Assembly: GCF_015277675.1 (NCBI RefSeq)
Contig: NZ_JADHEC010000012.1
Coordinates: 1-64,000, forward strand
Length of the DNA stretch: 64,000 bases
Reading direction: 5' to 3'
Source: Flavobacterium soyangense
Lineage (GTDB): Bacteria > Bacteroidota > Bacteroidia > Flavobacteriales > Flavobacteriaceae
The notes under the pieces were generated by a model. It worked only from the letters and a program-made list of their open reading frames with translations, was not told the DNA's origin and made no database searches. Positions 9,543-18,696 of this stretch are shown here, one piece after another; within the stretch, counting starts at the first letter, position 1, and each line of letters opens with the position of its first letter. A program made the position numbers and the translations under genes.

Positions 9543-11372
9543 CTACTCGAAAGATTGCAAAGTCACTAATTTGTTATATGTTCCGTTTAGCGCAATTAAT
9601 TCATCATGAGTGCCTTGTTCTACAATTTTTCCTTTTTGCATCACCACAATTTTATCTGCTTTTTGAATGGTCGAAAGTCGGTGCGCAATCACAATCGAAG
9701 TTCTGTTTTGCATCATATTTTCTAAAGCTACTTGCACAAATTTTTCACTTTCAGTATCCAATGCTGATGTGGCTTCATCCAAAATCATTATCGGTGGATT
9801 TTTCAAAACCGCACGGGCAATTGATAATCGTTGCTTTTGACCGCCTGAAAGTTTGTTCCCGCTATCGCCAATGTTAGTGTGAATTCCAAGTGGTAAATCT
9901 TTTACAAATTCATAAGCATTGGCAATTTTCAAAGCTTCAATAATCTCATCATCGGTTGCATCTAGTTTCCCTATTGAAATATTGGCTTTTATGGTCTCAT
10001 TAAACAAGATACTGTCTTGTGTTACCAATCCCATCAAACCGCGAAGTGAATGAAGACTGATATCTTTTATATCAAGGCCATCAATGGAAATCGTGCCTTC
10101 ATTCACATCATAAAAACGAGTCAATAAGTTGGCAATCGTACTTTTTCCGCTACCGGATTGACCCACGAGTGCCACAGTTTGCCCTTTTATTACTTCAAGT
10201 GAGAAATCTTTTAAAACAACTTCTTCTTCGTATTTAAAATTGATGTTTTTTAACGATATTTTGTCTTCAAAAGTGGTTTTGGCAATAGCATTTTCCTTTG
10301 AAGTAATTTCGTTTTCTACTTCAAGAACTTCAAAAACCCGTTCTGCAGCAGCTAACCCATTTTTTACAGCATAGGATGCTTTTGAAATCGCTTTGGCAGG
10401 AGTAAGGATGTTAAAAGCCAAGGTCAGATAAACAATAAAAGCAGCTCCTTCAAGGGTTTTGTCTATTAGAACCAAATTTCCTCCATACCAAAGCAATGCG
10501 GCAATAGTTGTAATCCCTAAAAATTCACTCAAAGGTGTTGCCAAATTGTTTTTGTCTCCAATGCTATTTGATAAGTTTAACAATCGAGTAACCGATTCGT
10601 TAAATCTACTTTTGAAATTAGCTTCTGCATTGTAGCTTTTTATCACTTTCAAACCACCCAGACTTTCATCCACAATAGAAATAAGAAAACCACTTTCTTT
10701 TTGAGCTTGCAGAGATTGCGCTCTCAAATTTTTGGCAATTTTTGAAATTATTAAACCTGAAAGAGGGATAAAAACTAAAACAAACAAGGTCAGTTTTACG
10801 CTTATAAAAAACATCGTTATTATAGCAAAAACAATAGTTAAGGGTTCTTTGACAACAAGCTCTAAAACTGAAAAAAATGAATTTTGAACTTCATTTACAT
10901 CACCAAGCATTCGAGCCATAATGTCGCCTTTTCTTTTTTCTGAATAATAAGAAATGGGCAATTCAATTATTTTATCATACATAGATTTTCGTAAATCTCT
11001 TAATACGCCATTTTTTAGGTGCATAATATGGTGTGAAGCCAGATAATTGAATAAATTTTTGAATAAAAAAGTTATAATAACTAAGGAAACCACTAGTAAA
11101 AGTGCCAGTTGTGGTCCATTTTCTTTCGTTAATTCTGAGATTTTATAATATAAAAAATCAGTTGCAAAATCCTTTATATTTCCAATACCTGTATATATTG
11201 GCGCTTTGTCAATAGTTTTGGTTTTACCAAAAAGCACTTGCAGGACAGGAAGCAACGTCAACATTGAAATGGTGCTAAATAAAGCATATAAAATGTTGTA
11301 TATCACATTCCAAATGATGTGTGATTTATACGGTTTTGTATAGGGAAATAGTTTTATTAAATTCTTGTCCAT
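9543..11372 (-). CDS. MsbA-like ABC exporter (fused permease and ATPase)
   Basis: A 609-residue half-transporter. The membrane domain holds six helices (about residues 15-330). The nucleotide-binding domain (about 365-605) shows Walker A GQSGSGKST, signature LSGGQKQR, Walker B MILDEATSALD and an IAHRLSTI H-loop. Such proteins work as homodimers; MsbA-type members flip lipid A core or other lipids across the inner membrane. Its start overlaps the stop of the phosphohexomutase gene by one base (TAATG), so they are translationally coupled. Together with the glycosyltransferase upstream this suggests a role in envelope lipid or glycan supply; the substrate is not proven. Confidence 0.88.
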   Translation of the reverse strand: MDKNLIKLFPYTKPYKSHIIWNVIYNILYALFSTISMLTLLPVLQVLFGKTKTIDKAPIYTGIGNIKDFATDFLYYKISELTKENGPQLALLLVVSLVIITFLFKNLFNYLASHHIMHLKNGVLRDLRKSMYDKIIELPISYYSEKRKGDIMARMLGDVNEVQNSFFSVLELVVKEPLTIVFAIITMFFISVKLTLFVLVFIPLSGLIISKIAKNLRAQSLQAQKESGFLISIVDESLGGLKVIKSYNAEANFKSRFNESVTRLLNLSNSIGDKNNLATPLSEFLGITTIAALLWYGGNLVLIDKTLEGAAFIVYLTLAFNILTPAKAISKASYAVKNGLAAAERVFEVLEVENEITSKENAIAKTTFEDKISLKNINFKYEEEVVLKDFSLEVIKGQTVALVGQSGSGKSTIANLLTRFYDVNEGTISIDGLDIKDISLHSLRGLMGLVTQDSILFNETIKANISIGKLDATDDEIIEALKIANAYEFVKDLPLGIHTNIGDSGNKLSGGQKQRLSIARAVLKNPPIMILDEATSALDTESEKFVQVALENMMQNRTSIVIAHRLSTIQKADKIVVMQKGKIVEQGTHDELIALNGTYNKLVTLQSFE

Positions 11373-13099
11373 TAGTTTAATTGCATTGCAGCAATGATAT
11401 TTTTAATTTTAGTATTTAAAATAGTTTCGACTTTCGTAAAATTTTCAACACTGTCCAATTCTGCATTAACACTGATATAAAATTTTATTTTGGGCTCCGT
11501 TCCGCTTGGTCTGGCGCAAATTTTAGAGCCGTCTTCGGTATAATAAATCAACACGTCAGCTTTGGGAATATTCATCATTTCTTCTTCACCGGTAAGTAAA
11601 TTTTTGGCAACAGATGATTTGTAATCTTCCAGCATAATTACTCTTTGTCCGTTAATTTCTTTCACGGGATTATTACGCATGGTAACCATCATCTGATTGA
11701 TTTCTGCCAAACCTTCCATTCCTTTTTTAGTAATCGAAATCAAATGTTCTTTATAAAATCCGTGTTCTACGTATAATTGTAATAATTCTTTGTAAACAGT
11801 GCTTCCTTTGGCTTTTGCCTGAGCTGCTATTTCGCAAACTAATAATGTCGCAGCAACTGCGTCTTTATCACGAACTGCATCGCCCACCATAAATCCAAAA
11901 CTTTCTTCGCCACCGCCAATGAATTCCAATTCAGGAAAATCCTTAATCATTTTGGCTATCCATTTGAAACCAGTCAAACCCACTTTGCATTCTACTCCAT
12001 AAGCTGTGGCCAATTCCATAATCATCGGAGTTGAAACAATAGTTGAACCCACAAATTGCTTTCCGTTGATTTTTCCTGCTTTTTTCCATTGTTCCAATAG
12101 AAATGCGGTCATCAAAATCATCGTTTGGTTTCCGTTCAATAAAATCATCCTGTCTTCATCATTTCGCACTGCAACGCCAAGTCTATCGCAATCCGGGTCG
12201 GTACCAATAACAATGTCTGCATTGATTTTATCAGCCAATGCCAATGCCATAGTCAATGCTTCCGGCTCTTCTGGATTTGGTGATTTTACCGTTGGAAAAT
12301 TACCATTTGGCACTCTTTGTTCTTCAACAATATGCACGTTTGGATAACCTGCTTGGGCAAAAGTATCGGGAACCAAAGTAATCGAAGTTCCGTGTAAAGA
12401 AGTAAATACAATATTTAAATTATTTTTTGCTTCTTGAGATGTCCCGAAACTGGCATTCTCAATAGTTGATTTTATAAAAGCTTGATCGACTTCAGTATCT
12501 ATATAATGTATCAAATCTTCGTTGGCATCAAACTTTATTTGATTGTAATTTAATTTTTCAATTGTATTGATTATGCCTTCATCTTGTGGAGGAACAATTT
12601 GACCGCCATCTTCCCAATATACTTTGTAGCCGTTGTATTCTGGGGGGTTGTGGGATGCAGTAAGAACAATACCGCATTGACAGCCCAAATATTTTAGGGC
12701 AAATGACAGCTCTGGAGTTGGTCTCAAATCAGAAAACAAATATACTTGAATCCCGTTAGCCGAAAAAACATCGGCTACGGTCTTAGCCAAAGACTTGCTG
12801 TTATGGCGACAATCGAAAGCAATTACGGCTTTTAATGGTTGTTTAGGAAATACTTTATGCAAATAATCAGAGAGTCCTTGAGTACTTTTTCCGAGCGTAT
12901 ATTTGTTGATGCGGTTATTTCCAACTCCCATCACTCCACGCATTCCGCCTGTTCCGAATTCTAGATTTTTATAAAAACTTTCTTCTAAATCTTTTGGTGA
13001 AGAAGTCATTATTTCTTTGATTTCTTTTTGGGTTTCATTGTCAAATGTTGGCGTAAGCCATTCATTTACTGCGTCTAAAATGTTTTTTTTGATTTCCAT
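11372..13099 (-). CDS. Phosphoglucomutase/phosphomannomutase family protein
   Basis: A 575-residue alpha-D-phosphohexomutase. The four family landmarks are present: the phosphoserine loop TASHNPPEYNGYK, the Mg-binding loop GTDPDCDRLG, the sugar-binding GGGEESFGF and the phosphate-binding RPSGTEPKIK. Members convert hexose 6- and 1-phosphates, feeding nucleotide-sugar synthesis. The length fits the longer PGM2-like bacterial group. It lies second in a minus-strand group after a glycosyltransferase and is coupled to the exporter. Glucose versus mannose specificity cannot be read from sequence alone. Confidence 0.9.
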   Translation of the reverse strand: MEIKKNILDAVNEWLTPTFDNETQKEIKEIMTSSPKDLEESFYKNLEFGTGGMRGVMGVGNNRINKYTLGKSTQGLSDYLHKVFPKQPLKAVIAFDCRHNSKSLAKTVADVFSANGIQVYLFSDLRPTPELSFALKYLGCQCGIVLTASHNPPEYNGYKVYWEDGGQIVPPQDEGIINTIEKLNYNQIKFDANEDLIHYIDTEVDQAFIKSTIENASFGTSQEAKNNLNIVFTSLHGTSITLVPDTFAQAGYPNVHIVEEQRVPNGNFPTVKSPNPEEPEALTMALALADKINADIVIGTDPDCDRLGVAVRNDEDRMILLNGNQTMILMTAFLLEQWKKAGKINGKQFVGSTIVSTPMIMELATAYGVECKVGLTGFKWIAKMIKDFPELEFIGGGEESFGFMVGDAVRDKDAVAATLLVCEIAAQAKAKGSTVYKELLQLYVEHGFYKEHLISITKKGMEGLAEINQMMVTMRNNPVKEINGQRVIMLEDYKSSVAKNLLTGEEEMMNIPKADVLIYYTEDGSKICARPSGTEPKIKFYISVNAELDSVENFTKVETILNTKIKNIIAAMQLN

Positions 13100-13138
13100 T
13101 TCTGTATATTTATTTGAAATTTGAATATTTTTTTAAGA

Positions 13139-14092
13139 TTAATTGATTTCCTTCGAAACTTTATATCTTTCCTCGTTGTTTTTTGTTCTCAAAATGATTT
13201 CACCTAGAAATCCCGCCAAAAATAATTGCGTTCCTAAAACCATAGTTGTTAGCGCAATATAAAACCAAGGATTGCTTGTGACTAAATGATAAGGTAAATT
13301 ATTATAGAGATTGTATAATTTCATTACACCAATATAACCAGCCAATAGAAATCCAATGATAAACATTACTGAACCCATAGCACCAAATAAGTGCATTGGT
13401 CTTTTTCCGAATTTGGACAGAAACCAAATGGTGATTAAGTCCAAAAAACCATTTACAAAACGATTCATTCCAAATTTGGTCTCACCATATTTTCTGGCTT
13501 GATGTTGCACTACTTTTTCTCCAATTTTTCCAAAGCCGGCGTTCTTTGCCAAAACCGGAATATATCGATGCATTTCGCCTGAAACCTCAATGTTTTTTAC
13601 AACTATATTTTTGTAAGCTTTTAATCCGCAATTAAAATCATTCAATTCTACACCCGAAGTTTTTCTGGCAGCCCAATTGAATAGTTTTGAAGGGAGGTTT
13701 TTTGAAACTACAGAATCATATCGTTTCTTTTTCCAACCGGAAACCAAATCAAAATCTTGTAAGGTGATCATATTAAACAATCCTGGAATTTCCTCAGGAC
13801 TATCTTGCAAGTCAGCATCCATGGTGATGATTACGTCACCTTTAGCTTTTGCAAAACCAGCGTGAAGGGCTTGTGATTTTCCAAAGTTTTTCATAAAACG
13901 AATCCCTTTCACATTTGGATTTTCGGCAGCTAATCCTTCGATAATGGACCAAGAATGATCAGTACTTCCATCGTCTATAAAAATGATTTCATAGGAATAA
14001 TTGTTGGATTTCATAACCGAAATTATCCAAGTATAAAGTTCTTTGATTGATTCGTCTTCGTTGAGAAGTGGAATGAGTATAGATAAATTCAT
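13139..14092 (-). CDS. Glycosyltransferase family 2, polyprenyl-phosphate type
   Basis: A 317-residue membrane enzyme. The GT-A domain (about 1-225) has IPLLNEDESI, the nucleotide-binding IDDGSTD and the metal-binding DADLQDSPEE. Two C-terminal membrane helices (about 232-255 and 272-298) follow. This is the layout of DPM1/ArnC-like enzymes that move a sugar from a nucleotide donor to polyprenyl phosphate at the inner membrane. It begins 10 bases after the DUF4199 gene and ends 39 bases before the phosphohexomutase gene. Confidence 0.88.
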   Translation of the reverse strand: MNLSILIPLLNEDESIKELYTWIISVMKSNNYSYEIIFIDDGSTDHSWSIIEGLAAENPNVKGIRFMKNFGKSQALHAGFAKAKGDVIITMDADLQDSPEEIPGLFNMITLQDFDLVSGWKKKRYDSVVSKNLPSKLFNWAARKTSGVELNDFNCGLKAYKNIVVKNIEVSGEMHRYIPVLAKNAGFGKIGEKVVQHQARKYGETKFGMNRFVNGFLDLITIWFLSKFGKRPMHLFGAMGSVMFIIGFLLAGYIGVMKLYNLYNNLPYHLVTSNPWFYIALTTMVLGTQLFLAGFLGEIILRTKNNEERYKVSKEIN

Positions 14093-14102
14093 TTATATTT
14101 TT

Positions 14103-14630
14103 TTATTCTTGAGTAGGTTTGGTTTTGAAAATTAAAGCCAAAAGTAATCCAAAAAGAGCGCTAAAAACGATACTAAATACTGATCCTTTTAATAGTTCAA
14201 CAATCGAAAACTGATCGTTTTCCTGAAGTTTTTTAACTGCTTCGTTAATGGCTGAGGAGGGTGTTCCAAATTTTTGCATCATTTCGACAGCATATTTTAT
14301 GGATATTTCTTTGATAGATTCTTTTGATGATGGGTCAATAAAATTGAATAAAATAATATTGAAAACAACAGAAATTAATATTCCAATAACAGCAGAAACA
14401 AAATAGGTGGTAAAAGCATCTTTAAACGGGAAAATCCCCTTTAATTCTTTCTTTGTTTTAGAAAGTAATACAACACCAATAATGATATAAAATGAAATAC
14501 TTAAAAGGCTTACCCACCAAGCGGTAAATAATTTTAAATCAATTGCATATATTGATGTTGTAATTAATGCAGCTACAACACCAGTAATTATCCCATAAGA
14601 AACCCCGTTTTTCTTTATAATTTCATTCAT
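14103..14630 (-). CDS. DUF4199 membrane protein
   Basis: A 175-residue integral membrane protein with four hydrophobic helices (about 12-28, 33-55, 70-95 and 148-168) and the GVSYGIITG start typical of DUF4199 proteins, a family common in Bacteroidetes and without known function. It is the promoter-proximal gene of the group with the polyprenyl-phosphate glycosyltransferase. This pairing recurs in Flavobacteriaceae as far as I recall, hinting at an accessory role. Confidence 0.75.
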   Translation of the reverse strand: MNEIIKKNGVSYGIITGVVAALITTSIYAIDLKLFTAWWVSLLSISFYIIIGVVLLSKTKKELKGIFPFKDAFTTYFVSAVIGILISVVFNIILFNFIDPSSKESIKEISIKYAVEMMQKFGTPSSAINEAVKKLQENDQFSIVELLKGSVFSIVFSALFGLLLALIFKTKPTQE

Positions 14631-14731
14631 AGTTGAAGGTATTTATTTATTAATCTACAAAGATAACAATTCCCAATTTATTCAAGGGAAAAAATCGTTT
14701 TTTACGATTATAAAAAAAAGTAATGTAAAGA

Positions 14732-14761
14732 TTTGATTATTGAAAAATTAGTGTAAATTTG
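14732..14761 (+). promoter_or_regulatory. Promoter of rpmE2
   Basis: TTTG at 14732-14735 and TAAATTTG at 14754-14761 with an 18-base spacer match the Bacteroidetes -33/-7 promoter. Transcription should start near 14766, leaving an mRNA leader of about 110 bases before the L31 ATG. Confidence 0.65.
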
Positions 14762-14874
14762 CAAACTCAAAATAAGTAAAGAGTTTTAAACAAAAAGAGT
14801 AGTTGCATTTACACCTTTTTCTAAATAGAGAAAGCTTCAAAATTAAGACGCTCAAAAAAATAAATAAAATAAAG

Positions 14875-15126
14875 ATGAAAAAAGGAATTCACCCAGAAAA
14901 TTACAGATTAGTTGCTTTTAAAGACATGTCAAATGAAGACGTTTTTATCACTAAATCTACTGCAGATACAAGAGAAACAATAACTGTTGATGGTGTTGAA
15001 TATCCAGTTGTAAAATTGGAGATTTCTAGAACTTCTCACCCTTTTTACACTGGTAAATCTAAACTTATTGATACTGCAGGGCGTATTGATAAATTCAAAA
15101 CTAAATACGCTAAACACGGTAAATAA
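14875..15126 (+). CDS. rpmE2: 50S ribosomal protein L31 type B
   Basis: An 83-residue protein starting MKKGIHPENYR. An open frame continues upstream to 14803, but that part is not L31-like, so the ATG at 14875 is chosen. It contains no cysteine, so it is the zinc-independent form of L31 (the zinc form carries CxxC). L31 bridges the large and small subunits. Type B L31 carries the YPVVKLEISRTSHPFYTGK segment seen here. A long leader separates promoter and ATG, which could host autoregulation. A good terminator follows. Confidence 0.95.
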   Translation: MKKGIHPENYRLVAFKDMSNEDVFITKSTADTRETITVDGVEYPVVKLEISRTSHPFYTGKSKLIDTAGRIDKFKTKYAKHGK

Positions 15127-15152
15127 TAATTATCGGTTTTTAAATTATATAG

Positions 15153-15181
15153 AACTCTCCAATTTTGGGGAGTTTTTTTAT
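15153..15181 (+). terminator. Intrinsic terminator after rpmE2
   Basis: AACTCTCC (15153-15160) pairs with GGGGAGTT (15167-15174) over 8 bp with one wobble, then a T-run follows. Confidence 0.8.
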
Positions 15182-15204
15182 TTTCATTGCTATTCAAAAC
15201 TTTG

Positions 15205-15212
15205 TAACTTTG
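15205..15212 (+). promoter_or_regulatory. -7 box upstream of the GlmU-like gene
   Basis: TAACTTTG fits TAnnTTTG exactly and lies 28 bases before the ATG. A TTG lies 15 bases upstream, slightly closer than the usual spacing. Confidence 0.45.
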
Positions 15213-15240
15213 AGACTTCAAAACTCTGAACCTTCATCAA

Positions 15241-16416
15241 ATGAATTATATACTTTTCGACGGACCTGCAAGAACCGCTTTATTGCCCTTTACTTTTACA
15301 CGTCCGGTTGCCGATATTCTTGTTGGGATAATGACAATTCGTCAAAAATGGGAAATGCTTTTGGGTTCTACCACAACAACATTGACGGAGGAATATTTAT
15401 CCGATAAATTTCCGATGGTGGAAATGGAGGAAAATGTCATGATAAACGCATCCTTTCTTCCCAATACAATTTTGGCTGAAATGGTCAGTAATCTCGAATC
15501 GAATCAGGCTATTTTTAAAGGAGAAGATGTTATTGCCTTTTATACAAGTGAAAATCAGGAAGAAGTTGATTTTGATACTTATGAAATAATCGAATTTGAA
15601 GGCGAATGTATAAGAATTGAGCATACTTGGGATATTTTTTCGAATAATGAGGCTGCAATTCGGGAAGATTTTGGACTTTTAACCGAAGACAGGAAATCGC
15701 AACCAATTCCGAAAAGTGTTAACGTAATTTCGAAAGAAAATATATTTATCGAAGAAGGAGCAAAGCTTGAATTCATAACTTTAAATGCATCGACAGGGCC
15801 AATTTACATTGGGAAAAATTCCGAAATAATGGAAGGTTCTGTTATTCGCGGGCCATTTGCTTTGTGTGAAGGAGCCGTTGTTAAGATGGCAGCAAAAATT
15901 TATGGAGCAACAACCGTTGGGCCTTATTCCAGAATTGGAGGTGAAGTCAATAATTCAGTGCTGTTTAGTTATTCCAATAAAGGCCATGATGGATTTTTAG
16001 GGAATTCAGTTCTGGGTGAATGGTGCAATATTGGTGCTGACAGCAACAACTCCAATCTGAAAAACAATTATGAAGAAGTGAAATTGTGGAGTTACGAAAC
16101 TGAAGGTTTTGAAAAAACAGGACTCCAATTTTGTGGGCTAATGATGGGAGATCACAGTAAATGCGGAATTAACACGATGTTTAACACGGGAACAGTTGTA
16201 GGAGTAAGCGCCAATATTTTTGGTGCTGGATTTCCGCGCAATTTTGTACCTAGTTTTTCATGGGGAGGAGCCTCAGGTTTTACAACATATTTGACTAAAA
16301 AAGCTTTTGAAACGGCTCGTTTGGTAATGGGTCGCAGGAATATAGAATTTGATGAAAAAGAAGCCGCGATTTTAGAACACGTTTTTGAAGAAACTAAAAA
16401 GTGGAGGAAGGAGTAA
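15241..16416 (+). CDS. GlmU-like sugar-phosphate nucleotidyl/acyltransferase
   Basis: A 391-residue protein opening MNYILFDGPARTALLPFTFTR, the signature start of the alternative GlmU family of Bacteroidetes. The N-terminal part (about 1-180) is a divergent nucleotidyltransferase domain. The C-terminal part (about 185-350) is a left-handed beta-helix of hexapeptide repeats (IYIGKNSEIMEGSVIRGPF, ATTVGPYSRIGGEVNN). By family inference it makes UDP-GlcNAc from glucosamine-1-phosphate for peptidoglycan and LPS. The nucleotidyl half lacks the classical GXGTRM loop, as in its relatives, so the substrate is best called putative. It sits alone between L31 and mtaB. Confidence 0.82.
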   Translation: MNYILFDGPARTALLPFTFTRPVADILVGIMTIRQKWEMLLGSTTTTLTEEYLSDKFPMVEMEENVMINASFLPNTILAEMVSNLESNQAIFKGEDVIAFYTSENQEEVDFDTYEIIEFEGECIRIEHTWDIFSNNEAAIREDFGLLTEDRKSQPIPKSVNVISKENIFIEEGAKLEFITLNASTGPIYIGKNSEIMEGSVIRGPFALCEGAVVKMAAKIYGATTVGPYSRIGGEVNNSVLFSYSNKGHDGFLGNSVLGEWCNIGADSNNSNLKNNYEEVKLWSYETEGFEKTGLQFCGLMMGDHSKCGINTMFNTGTVVGVSANIFGAGFPRNFVPSFSWGGASGFTTYLTKKAFETARLVMGRRNIEFDEKEAAILEHVFEETKKWRKE

Positions 16417-16437
16417 TGTTCTTTATATTTAATTTAC

Positions 16438-16469
16438 CGCAGATTCGCGGATTGGATTTTTAATCTGCG
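16438..16469. repeat. Palindromic intergenic repeat (CGCAGATT/AATCTGCG)
   Basis: Perfect 8-bp arms 16438-16445 and 16462-16469 flank a 16-base centre that repeats part of the arm (CGCGGATT). It resembles the short CGCAGATT-type repeats scattered between flavobacterial genes. It may terminate the GlmU-like transcript: a T-rich tract follows after about 10 bases. Confidence 0.55.
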
Positions 16470-16525
16470 AGTTAGGGGTTTTATTTTATAGATTTCTAAT
16501 GTATCATTTTTAGAAATATTGTCCG

Positions 16526-16533
16526 TAAATTTG
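16526..16533 (+). promoter_or_regulatory. -7 box upstream of mtaB
   Basis: TAAATTTG is an exact TAnnTTTG match, 44 bases before the ATG. No well-spaced -33 TTG was found. Confidence 0.4.
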
Positions 16534-16577
16534 CAATCTCAATTTTTTGACAACGATTTCATTAATTGAGTTATTTT

Positions 16578-17906
16578 ATGGAAAACAGAAAAAAAGTGGC
16601 GTTCTATACGCTAGGTTGTAAATTGAATTTTTCGGAAACATCTACAATTGCCCGAAATTTTCAAGACGAAGGTTTTGACCGCGTCGATTTTGAAGAAGTG
16701 GCTGATATGTATGTCATTAATACGTGTTCGGTAACTGAAAATGCAGATAAACAATTCAAGCAAGTCGTGCGAAAAGCGATGAAACTTAACGACAAAGCTT
16801 TTGTGGCGGCGATTGGCTGTTATGCCCAATTAAAACCCGAAGAATTAGCTAATGTTGATGGTGTTGATTTGGTTCTGGGTGCCACCGAAAAGTTCAAAAT
16901 CACCGATTACATAAACGATTTGTCCAAAAACGATTTTGGCGAAGTGCATTCTTGCGAAATTGAAGAAGCCGATTTTTATGTAGGCAGTTATTCCATTGGC
17001 GACAGAACTCGTGCTTTCTTGAAAGTGCAAGACGGTTGCGATTATAAATGTACGTATTGTACCATTCCGTTGGCAAGAGGAATTTCCCGAAGTGATGAAC
17101 TGGAAAATGTGCTGAAAAACGCCAAAGAAATTTCAGGACAAGGAATTAAAGAAATTGTTTTGACAGGCGTAAACATTGGTGATTACGGAAAAGGGGAATT
17201 TGGTAACAAAAAACACGAACACACTTTTTTGGAATTAGTTCAGGAATTGGATAAAGTGGAAGGAATCGAGCGTTTGCGAATTTCATCTATCGAACCGAAT
17301 TTGTTGAAAAATGAGACCATTGAATTTGTGTCGAAAAGTCGAACTTTTGTGCCGCATTTTCATATTCCGTTGCAATCCGGAAGCAATGAAATCCTGAAGT
17401 TGATGAAACGTCGTTACCTTCGAGAAATATATACAGAGCGAGTAAACAAAATTCGAGAAGTAATGCCTGATGCTTGCATTGGCGTGGATGTAATTGTTGG
17501 TTTTCCTGGAGAAACGGATGAACATTTCCTCGAAACTTATCATTTTTTGAATGATTTAGACATTTCGTATTTGCACGTTTTTACTTATTCAGAACGCGAT
17601 AATACAGAGGCTGCCAAAATGGAAGGCGTTATTCCTGCTAATGTTCGAGCAAAACGCAGCAAAATGTTACGCAGTTTATCCGTAAAAAAACGTCGTGCTT
17701 TTTATGAAAGCCAAATTGGAACTAACAGAAGTGTTTTGTTTGAAAGTGAAAATAAAGAAGGTTATATTCACGGTTTTACTGAAAATTATGTTCGTGTAAA
17801 AACCCCTTGGAATCCGGATTTGGCAAACACTTTACAAGAAATCAATTTAACAAAAATTGATGAAGATGGAAGTGTGCGAATGGAATTCTTGAATATCGAG
17901 GTTTAA
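16578..17906 (+). CDS. mtaB: tRNA t6A37 methylthiotransferase MtaB
   Basis: A 442-residue radical-SAM enzyme that adds a methylthio group to t6A37 of tRNAs reading ANN codons. The N-terminal MTTase domain has three iron-sulfur cysteines (LGCKLN, NTCSVT, GCYAQ). The radical-SAM motif is CDYKCTYC, giving the CxxxCxxC cluster, and a TRAM domain lies at the C-terminus (about 375-440). CKLN and TCSVTENADKQ point to MtaB rather than MiaB or RimO. An in-frame TTG lies four codons upstream (16566), but the ATG at 16578 gives the usual MENRKKVAFYTLGC start. Confidence 0.92.
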   Translation: MENRKKVAFYTLGCKLNFSETSTIARNFQDEGFDRVDFEEVADMYVINTCSVTENADKQFKQVVRKAMKLNDKAFVAAIGCYAQLKPEELANVDGVDLVLGATEKFKITDYINDLSKNDFGEVHSCEIEEADFYVGSYSIGDRTRAFLKVQDGCDYKCTYCTIPLARGISRSDELENVLKNAKEISGQGIKEIVLTGVNIGDYGKGEFGNKKHEHTFLELVQELDKVEGIERLRISSIEPNLLKNETIEFVSKSRTFVPHFHIPLQSGSNEILKLMKRRYLREIYTERVNKIREVMPDACIGVDVIVGFPGETDEHFLETYHFLNDLDISYLHVFTYSERDNTEAAKMEGVIPANVRAKRSKMLRSLSVKKRRAFYESQIGTNRSVLFESENKEGYIHGFTENYVRVKTPWNPDLANTLQEINLTKIDEDGSVRMEFLNIEV

Positions 17907-17930
17907 ATTGAATTGCGACTTTCTATAAAT

Positions 17931-17963
17931 AACAAACCCCTTTTTTCAGGGGTTTTGTTATTT
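17931..17963. terminator. Bidirectional terminator between mtaB and the dehydrogenase gene
   Basis: AACAAACCCC (17931-17940) pairs with GGGGTTTTGTT (17949-17959) with one bulged T, and T- and A-rich flanks serve both convergent genes. Confidence 0.75.
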
Positions 17964-17977
17964 AAAAAAGAAAAACA

Positions 17978-18694
17978 TTACGGATTCGTAGACCAAATAC
18001 TGCTATTTTTTATAAAAACACGTCGGTTTAATTTTAGTTGAGCGATGATTAATTCGGCCATATCTTCGGCTTGCATCACTTTTTCTGGATTACCGTCAGT
18101 AAGGTTCAGTTCTTTGGCCATATTTGTGGCAACGGTGCTTGGCATTAGAGCTGTCACGCGGATATTATGTTTTCGAACTTCTTGCATCAGCGAGTCGGTC
18201 AATCCTAAAACTGCAAATTTTGACGCACTGTAAGCACTTGTCAAAGCATTTCCATTTAGCCCTGCAGTTGAGGAAATGTTGATAATATCACCTATTTGTC
18301 TTTCGATCATATTAGGCAAAACCGCGCGTGTTACATAATAGGTACCCATTAAATTGACCTGAATAATGCGTTCCCAAGCAGCAGGTTCCAATTCCATGAA
18401 TTTTCCGAAAGCAGCAATTCCAGCATTATTTATTAAAATATCGATGGTTTTAAATTCAGCTAAAGCTCTTTCTATGGAAGCATTTACCGAATTAATATCG
18501 GCAACATCAGTGGTTAATGCCAATGATTTTACTCCTAAAGTATTTGCTTCTTTGGCAACTTTATCCACATCTGCTTGGGTTCGTGCCAGCAAAATTACAT
18601 TTACTCCTTCTTTGGCTAAAGCCAATGCGATTGCTTTTCCAATTCCTTTTCCTGCTCCGGTAATCAGTGCATTTTTATTTTTTAAGTTTATCAT
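17978..18694 (-). CDS. Short-chain dehydrogenase/reductase, FabG-like
   Basis: A 238-residue classical SDR. The NAD(P)-binding glycine motif is TGAGKGIG near the N-terminus. NNAG follows at about 88-91. The catalytic triad is S (INISSTAG), Y and K in YSASK. FabG-type members reduce 3-oxoacyl chains, but this fold covers many carbonyl substrates, so specificity is open. It starts 2 bases after the upstream propeller-like gene and is therefore cotranscribed. Confidence 0.85.
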   Translation of the reverse strand: MINLKNKNALITGAGKGIGKAIALALAKEGVNVILLARTQADVDKVAKEANTLGVKSLALTTDVADINSVNASIERALAEFKTIDILINNAGIAAFGKFMELEPAAWERIIQVNLMGTYYVTRAVLPNMIERQIGDIINISSTAGLNGNALTSAYSASKFAVLGLTDSLMQEVRKHNIRVTALMPSTVATNMAKELNLTDGNPEKVMQAEDMAELIIAQLKLNRRVFIKNSSIWSTNP

Positions 18695-18696
18695 TA

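Noticed and set aside
9518-9877. 119-codon plus-strand frame within the exporter gene
   Set aside because: It is antisense to the ATPase domain with no promoter and no known family.
14803-14874. N-terminal extension of L31
   Set aside because: Not L31-like; it lies in the untranslated leader.
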